Program-made: the position numbers and the translations under genes
The notes under the pieces: model-generated
Databases searched by the model: none
The model's input: only the letters and a program-made list of their open reading frames with translations
What the model was told of the DNA's origin: nothing
In this document: piece after piece, positions 5,165-8,887 of the stretch
How positions within the stretch are numbered: position 1 is the stretch's first letter
How the letters are laid out: the number at the start of each line of letters is the position of its first letter
Assembly (NCBI GenBank): GCA_035690725.1
Contig: DASSKF010000060.1
Span: 1-8,887, forward strand
Reading direction: 5' to 3'
Length of the DNA stretch: 8,887 nt
Source: DASSKF01 sp035690725
Lineage (GTDB): Bacteria > Actinomycetota > Actinomycetes > Actinomycetales > Dermatophilaceae

Positions 5165-5911
5165 GTGCCGACCGAGACCCTTCCGATCCACGCCGCCGAC
5201 GTCCGCGACACCGTCCAGGATGTCATCGAGCACCTCGCGAAGGTCCCCGACGACGCGTGGGACCGGCCCGCCGCCGGCCTCGACTGGACCTGCCGCGAGA
5301 CCGCTGCCCACATCCTCGACGACCTCGGCGGCTACGCGATGCAGCTGTCCGGCGAACGCGGGCACGGCGGCGACTACACGCCGCTCGTCGAAGGCATCCA
5401 GCCGCGGCCGGACGGCCCGCCGTTCAGCTTCTGGCCGGAGGAGGATGGCGGCACCCGCGCGATCGGCGAGTGCCTCGACGCCGTCGGCGGACTGCTCGTC
5501 GCGGTGGTCGCGACCGTGCCGGCGGACCGGACCGGCTGGCACCCCTTCGGCGACTCCGACCGGACCGGCTTCGCCGCCATGGGGATCGTGGAGACGGTGC
5601 TGCACGCCCGAGACATCCTCGACGCGCACGGCATCGCCTACCGCCCGGACGACGACGTGGTCTCACGGGTGCTGGACCGGATCTTCCCGGAGGCGACGAG
5701 GACCGACGACCCGTGGACCGACCTGCTGGCCGCCACCGGCCGCACGGCCCAGACGCGAGGGACGCCGTGGCGCTGGGACTCGTCGGTGCGCTGGGCTCAG
5801 TCCGCGCACACGCGGGCGAGCAGGCGTCCCCCAACCTGGCGCATGGCGGCGAGGACCGGCCCGCGCAGCTCTGGTTGCCGTGCGGCGTCCCAGTTGCCGA
5901 GCACGGCGTAG
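5165..5911 (+). CDS. DinB/mycothiol-dependent maleylpyruvate isomerase-like protein
   Basis: This 248-residue protein shows the four-helix DinB/MDMPI pattern: an N-terminal helix (D-V-R-D-T-V-Q-D-V-I-E-H-L), D-W-T-C-R-E-T-A-A-H-I-L-D-D (40-53) with His49, and G-I-V-E-T-V-L-H-A-R-D-I (140-151) with Glu143, His147 and Asp150. These match the metal-binding His positions of the superfamily, which includes mycothiol-using transferases and isomerases of actinobacteria. The domain ends near W-R-W-D (202-205). The remaining residues, about 211-248, lie antisense to the beta-lactamase-fold gene, look non-conserved, and may be read-through after loss of an earlier stop. The GTG at 5165 is preferred over the upstream ATG at 5120 because a -10 lies 7 nt before it and the extra residues are Arg/Gly-rich. 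No substrate can be named. Confidence 0.83.
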   Translation: MPTETLPIHAADVRDTVQDVIEHLAKVPDDAWDRPAAGLDWTCRETAAHILDDLGGYAMQLSGERGHGGDYTPLVEGIQPRPDGPPFSFWPEEDGGTRAIGECLDAVGGLLVAVVATVPADRTGWHPFGDSDRTGFAAMGIVETVLHARDILDAHGIAYRPDDDVVSRVLDRIFPEATRTDDPWTDLLAATGRTAQTRGTPWRWDSSVRWAQSAHTRASRRPPTWRMAARTGPRSSGCRAASQLPSTA

Positions 5912-6636
5912 CCCAGCGCACCCGCCGGCCCGGACGTGGCGCCGACGTCGATCCGCACGCCCCGCTCGGTGCCGGTCTTGTTGAACAGTGCCAGCCCCTC
6001 GTCCGGGTCCACGTGCGCGAGCGGGTCCAGCCCGAAGGCCGCGGCGACCATGGACAGGTCGGTGTCGGTGCCGAGCCACCGGCGCACCTGCGCGGCAACC
6101 GGATCAGCGGCCGCGGCCCGCTGGTGGATCTCGGTGACGAGGTCGCACAGCTCCTGCCCGGTGCCGCGTGACAGGGTCAGCGGGTCGTCCGCCGCCCGGT
6201 GGTCGCGCACCTGGTCGAGCAGCCGGGTGTCGGCATAGCCGCGCCGCTCGGCCTGCCCCGTGGTGGCGTCGAGGCCGACGTGGCGCAGCAGCACGTTGGT
6301 GGCGAGGTTGTCGCTGACCGCACCGACCAGCAGCGCGAGGTCCGCCACGCGCTGCGACTGGTTTCGGAAGTGTTGCAGCAGACCGGAATCGGTGATCAGG
6401 TCAGCCTCGCTGACCTCCAGTGCGAGGTCGGGGTCGAGCCGTCCGTCCTCGATCTGCTCGGCGACCTCGAGCAGCAGGAACAGCTTGCCCACGCTCGCGG
6501 TCGCCAGGACGGTGTCCGGTGTCAGCTCGTCGAGCACCTCGCCAGAGGTGGCGTCGCGCACCTGCGCGCTCCACTGCACGCCGTCCACGGTGGTGAGCGG
6601 CGCGAGCAACCCGAGGTCCTCGGTCTTCGGCAGCAT
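5797..6636 (-). CDS. Class A beta-lactamase-fold serine hydrolase (cytoplasmic, no ExxLN motif seen)
   Basis: This 279-residue protein carries the penicillin-recognising motifs in order: S-V-G-K (48-51, nucleophile Ser48 and Lys51), S-D-N (108-110) and K-T-G (220-222). Length and spacing fit class A beta-lactamases and their relatives. Two things are unlike a working secreted beta-lactamase: there is no signal peptide (the N-terminus is M-L-P-K-T-E-D-L-G-L-L), and about 36 residues after S-D-N, where the deacylating Glu of an E-x-x-L-N motif is expected, the sequence reads H-R-A-A-D-D-P without it. It may be an esterase or peptidase-like relative. The ATG at 6634-6636 is supported by a -10-like hexamer 7 nt upstream; an in-frame GTG at 6643-6645 is an alternative. 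Its 3' end overlaps the convergent DinB-like gene by 115 bp. Confidence 0.85.
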   Translation of the reverse strand: MLPKTEDLGLLAPLTTVDGVQWSAQVRDATSGEVLDELTPDTVLATASVGKLFLLLEVAEQIEDGRLDPDLALEVSEADLITDSGLLQHFRNQSQRVADLALLVGAVSDNLATNVLLRHVGLDATTGQAERRGYADTRLLDQVRDHRAADDPLTLSRGTGQELCDLVTEIHQRAAAADPVAAQVRRWLGTDTDLSMVAAAFGLDPLAHVDPDEGLALFNKTGTERGVRIDVGATSGPAGALGYAVLGNWDAARQPELRGPVLAAMRQVGGRLLARVCAD

Positions 6637-6643
6637 GGGGCCC

Positions 6644-6649
6644 ACTCTG
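6644..6649 (-). promoter_or_regulatory. Candidate -10 element CAGAGT of the serine hydrolase gene
   Basis: On the minus strand, CAGAGT ends 7 nt before the ATG at 6634-6636, so the transcript would be leaderless. It lies within the short (58-bp) gap to the divergent methyltransferase-like gene. The match is weak, lacking T at the first position. Confidence 0.35.
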
Positions 6650-6694
6650 GCAGACCTCTGGCGTGATCCACCGCAGCGGAGCATGGTGGGAGCC

Positions 6695-7171
6695 ATGTCG
6701 CACCACCTCCAGGACACCGGCGGCGCCGACGTGCCCGTGCTTCCGCCGGTGCTGTATGCCGTCCCCTTCGCCGCCCTGTCGGTCCTGGGTCGTGCCGTCC
6801 CCCTGCGGCTGCCGGGTGGCTGGCTGACCCGAGTCGGCGGGATGGCCCTGCTGGCAACGGGACTGGGGCTCGTGGGCACCGGCGCCGGCGCGGTGCTCGG
6901 CCACGACACGACCCTCGAACCGCGCGGTGAGGTCAGCACGATCGTGCGGGACGGGCCGTACCGGTTCACCCGCAACCCCATCTACCTCGGCCTCGCCCTG
7001 GCCTACGCCGGCGGCTCGCTCGCCCAGCGCGCACCGCTGCCCCTGCTCGCGCTGCCCGGTGTGCTCGCCGGGGTGCAGAAGCTGGTGGTCGAGCGGGAGG
7101 AGCGCTACCTGCGCGGACGGTTCGGGCCGGCATACGACGCCTATTGCGCGACGGTACGCCGCTGGCTGTGA
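6695..7171 (+). CDS. Isoprenylcysteine carboxyl methyltransferase-like membrane protein
   Basis: This 158-residue protein has hydrophobic segments at about 16-35, 48-68, 96-112 and 113-130, with the family motif G-P-Y-R-F-T-R-N-P-I-Y-L-G (87-99) and the C-terminal E-R-E-E-R-Y-L-x-G-R-F-G-x-x-Y-x-x-Y (133-150). These are the S-adenosylmethionine-binding and catalytic elements of the ICMT/phospholipid methyltransferase family of integral membrane methyltransferases. Bacterial members act on lipids or other small hydrophobic substrates; the target here is unknown. The ATG at 6695 is chosen because GGTGG (6685-6689) lies 5 nt before it; an ATG at 6683 would add four residues. It diverges from the serine hydrolase gene and ends 7 bp from the convergent truA stop, with no obvious terminator between. 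Confidence 0.88.
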   Translation: MSHHLQDTGGADVPVLPPVLYAVPFAALSVLGRAVPLRLPGGWLTRVGGMALLATGLGLVGTGAGAVLGHDTTLEPRGEVSTIVRDGPYRFTRNPIYLGLALAYAGGSLAQRAPLPLLALPGVLAGVQKLVVEREERYLRGRFGPAYDAYCATVRRWL

Positions 7172-7178
7172 GCCGCGG

Positions 7179-8054
7179 TCACTGCGGCAACGACCGTATG
7201 GCGCGTGCCTCCTCGGCGCGCGCCCGCAACTCGTCCTCGGGCGGGTAGCGGACCTCCTCGAGGCACAGGCCGTGTGGTGGCATGACGACGACCGCAGGGT
7301 CACGCCGGCCGGCACCGAGCACCTCCGCCGGCCAGCCGGCCGGCTTGCGCCCCTGCCCCACCGGAACCACCGCGCCCACGAGGGACCGGACCATCGAGTG
7401 GCAGAAGGCGTCGGCGACCACGGTGCCGAGGCAGCTGCCGTCCGGCCCACGGTGCCAGGAGTAGTCGAGCAGGGTGCGGATCGTCGTTGCGCCCTCCCGC
7501 TTCTTGCAGAAGGCCGCGAAGTCCTGCAGCCCCAGCAGCTGCTGGGCGGCGCGGTTCATGGCCGCGACATCGAGCTGGTGGCGGACGGTCACGGTGTCCC
7601 GGCGCCGGGTCGGGTCGGCGAGCTCGGGCCGGTCGCAGATCCGGTAGGTGTAGCGGCGCGACGTGGCGGAGAACCGGGCGTCGAAGCCGGCCGGAGCCGG
7701 TCGCGCCTCGCGTACCACGACGTCGCCGGGCAGGACTCCGCGCAACCGGCTCACCGCAGCCACCCCCGGACGTCGGCCGGAGCGGCCCGGGAGCCGTTCC
7801 CAGGCCTCCGGGTCGACGTCGGCGTGGCAGACCGCGCCACGGGCGTGGACCCCGGCGTCGGTGCGTCCGGCGACGGTGAGCCGCACCTGGGCCGGCGCCC
7901 GCAGGATCGTGGTGAGCGCCGCGGACAGCGTGTCCTCCACGGTGCGGCGGCCGGGCTGGGCGGCCCACCCGGAGAAGTCGGTGCCGTCGTAGGCGAAGTC
8001 GAGCCGGACCCGCAGCCGCGGCTCCGGGGGGCGATCAACCTGCCACTGCGACAC
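7179..8054 (-). CDS. truA: tRNA pseudouridine synthase A (positions 38-40)
   Basis: TruA converts uridines 38-40 of the tRNA anticodon arm to pseudouridine. This 291-residue protein shows the family landmarks: L-D-F-A-Y-D-G-T-D-F-S-G-W (18-30), the catalytic motif G-R-T-D-A-G-V-H-A (63-71) with Asp66 as nucleophile, F-D-A-R-F-S-A-x-x-R-R-Y-x-Y-R-I (124-139), a D-F-A-A-F-C segment (178-183) and M-V-R-S-L-V-G (221-227). It is about 20 residues longer than E. coli TruA, mainly by an Arg/Gly-rich insert (88-105) and a charged C-terminus. The GTG at 8052-8054 is preferred to the in-frame GTG at 8061-8063, because the latter overlaps the TAGGGT -10. The gene follows rplQ on the same strand, as in many actinobacteria, but a hairpin and its own promoter separate them. 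Confidence 0.97.
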   Translation of the reverse strand: MSQWQVDRPPEPRLRVRLDFAYDGTDFSGWAAQPGRRTVEDTLSAALTTILRAPAQVRLTVAGRTDAGVHARGAVCHADVDPEAWERLPGRSGRRPGVAAVSRLRGVLPGDVVVREARPAPAGFDARFSATSRRYTYRICDRPELADPTRRRDTVTVRHQLDVAAMNRAAQQLLGLQDFAAFCKKREGATTIRTLLDYSWHRGPDGSCLGTVVADAFCHSMVRSLVGAVVPVGQGRKPAGWPAEVLGAGRRDPAVVVMPPHGLCLEEVRYPPEDELRARAEEARAIRSLPQ

Positions 8055-8061
8055 GCTCGGC

Positions 8062-8067
8062 ACCCTA
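8062..8067 (-). promoter_or_regulatory. -10 element TAGGGT of truA (leaderless start)
   Basis: On the minus strand, TAGGGT fits TANNNT and ends 7 nt before the GTG at 8052-8054; no Shine-Dalgarno is present. A TTCCCG about 18 bp upstream is a poor -35. It gives truA transcription independent of rplQ. Confidence 0.55.
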
Positions 8068-8170
8068 GCGCCGCCCGCTCGGCAGCGGGAAACCGCTCGA
8101 TCCGCACGGCGAGCAGGTGGTCGACCGGGTGAGCGGGTCGCGGAACCGGCACCCGCCGCCGGACGACGCA

Positions 8171-8203
8171 AGGGGCGCCCCACCGAGTCGGTGGGGCGCC
8201 CCT
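8171..8203 (-). terminator. Strong GC hairpin downstream of rplQ
   Basis: A perfect 16-bp inverted repeat centred on 8187 (AGGGGCGCC...GGCGCCCCT) begins about 20 bp after the rplQ stop. It is the expected place for the end of the ribosomal protein transcript. Only TT follows the stem on the minus strand, so it is a hairpin without a U-tract, a form common in high-GC actinobacteria. It may block or slow RNA polymerase, or protect the 3' end of the transcript. The rest of the gap (8055-8223) holds the truA promoter and no gene. Confidence 0.8.
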
Positions 8204-8223
8204 CGTTCCTGCTCGTGCGCGGG

Positions 8224-8874
8224 TCAGGACTCCGTCTTGTCCGACTCCTCCGTGCTCTCCGTGGCCGGCTCCTCCGACGCGACGACGTCCTCGGCCGGGG
8301 CCTCGCTGGCCGCGGGCTCCACGTCCTCCGTCGAGGCCTCGACCTGGGTCGCCTCGGTGGTGGCGTCCGCTGCCTCCGGCTCGGGCTGCTCGGTCGGCTC
8401 CGCCGCCTCCGGCTCGGCCTGCTCCGACTGGGCCGCCTCGGCGGCGACCGCCGCGTCCTTGGCGCTGCGCTGGGTGGCGGCCTCGGCCTCGCGAACGGTG
8501 GACTGCTTCGCGGACAGCGGCTCACGCACCAGCTCGATGACCGCCATCGGCGCGTTGTCGCCCTTGCGGGGCCCGACCTTGGTGATGCGCGTGTAGCCAC
8601 CCTGGCGCTCGGCCATGTCCGGGGCGATCTCGGTGAACAGGCGGTGCACGACGCCCTTGTCCCGCACGACCGTCAGCACCCGCCGGCGCGAGGCGAGGTC
8701 GCCGCGCTTGGCGAAGGTCACCAGCCGCTCGGCGAGCGGGCGCAACCGCTTGGCCTTGGCCGCGGTCGTGGTGATCTGGTCGTGCTCGAACAGCGCCGTG
8801 GCGAGGTTGCTCAGGATGAGCCGCTCGTGCGCCGGCCCGCCTCCGAGACGCGGACCCTTGGTGGGGGTGGGCAT
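8224..8874 (-). CDS. rplQ: 50S ribosomal protein L17 (bL17) with a long acidic C-terminal tail
   Basis: Residues 1-120 form a normal L17, a large-subunit protein near the peptide exit: M-P-T-P-T-K-G-P-R-L-G-G (1-12), the H-E-R-L-I-L-S-N-L-A-T-A-L-F-E-H helix (16-31), I-T-T-T-x-A-K-A-K (34-42), the R-P-L-A-E-R-L-V-T-F-A-K-R-G-D-L block (45-60) and G-G-Y-T-R-I (92-97). The last 96 residues or so are a low-complexity Ala/Glu/Ser/Thr tail with many acidic residues, nearly doubling the usual bacterial length of about 120. Such tails are known on actinobacterial L17; the role is unclear. The ATG at 8872-8874 has the Shine-Dalgarno AGGAGA (8879-8884) 4 nt upstream. The preceding gene, outside the window, would in most bacteria be rpoA. 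Confidence 0.98.
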   Translation of the reverse strand: MPTPTKGPRLGGGPAHERLILSNLATALFEHDQITTTAAKAKRLRPLAERLVTFAKRGDLASRRRVLTVVRDKGVVHRLFTEIAPDMAERQGGYTRITKVGPRKGDNAPMAVIELVREPLSAKQSTVREAEAATQRSAKDAAVAAEAAQSEQAEPEAAEPTEQPEPEAADATTEATQVEASTEDVEPAASEAPAEDVVASEEPATESTEESDKTES

Positions 8875-8887
8875 GGTTTCTCCTCTG

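Noticed and set aside
6637..6981. N-terminal extension of the serine hydrolase as a possible signal peptide
   Set aside because: The extension is antisense to the methyltransferase-like gene and has no signal-peptide pattern (no basic start followed by a hydrophobic core).
8055..8600. Upstream extension of the truA frame to a 473-residue protein
   Set aside because: The extra residues lie within rplQ in another frame, are Ser/Arg/Pro-rich, and cross the terminator hairpin and the truA promoter. The conserved domain starts after 8054.

Overview
The window is very GC-rich (strong G/C bias at third codon positions) and carries ribosomal protein genes in the order rplQ-truA-...-rplM-rpsI, all on the minus strand. 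That order, the acidic/alanine-rich tail on L17, frequent GTG starts and many apparently leaderless genes point to an actinobacterium (Actinomycetota). A Micrococcales-like lineage is possible, but the sequence alone does not settle the family.

Layout, right to left along the minus strand: rplQ (L17, 8224-8874) ends at a strong GC hairpin (8171-8203), then truA (7179-8054) follows from its own leaderless promoter. At the far left are rplM (L13, 73-516) and the first 11 codons of rpsI (S9, 1-33). Between truA and rplM lies a block of about 6.6 kb (517-7178) of non-ribosomal accessory genes on both strands.

The accessory block contains, from left to right: a + strand ArsR-type winged-helix regulator (761-1375) whose promoter carries three TGTGCA boxes at 13-bp steps; a convergent gap with two copies of a 25-bp hairpin repeat (1387-1463); a minus-strand two-gene operon of a MerR regulator with a probable BmrR/GyrI-like sensor domain (2432-3259) and a transglutaminase-like Cys-His-Asp hydrolase (1491-2435), coupled by an ATGA overlap and driven by a MerR-type promoter with a 19-bp spacer; an ABC-F ATPase of the ribosome-associated class (3293-4975); a roughly 35-bp inverted repeat (5038-5110) in the divergent gap; a + strand DinB/mycothiol-dependent isomerase-like protein (5165-5911) whose 3' end overlaps a minus-strand class A beta-lactamase-fold serine hydrolase (5797-6636); and a + strand isoprenylcysteine/phospholipid methyltransferase-like membrane protein (6695-7171).

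No mobile-element gene, CRISPR array, tRNA or rRNA was found. The most interesting parts are regulatory: the MerR operator, the phased TGTGCACA array, the long hairpin by the ABC-F gene and a run of promoters placed 6-8 nt from their start codons. The MerR-transglutaminase pair is the best candidate for a little-described ligand-responsive system, but its substrate cannot be read from sequence.
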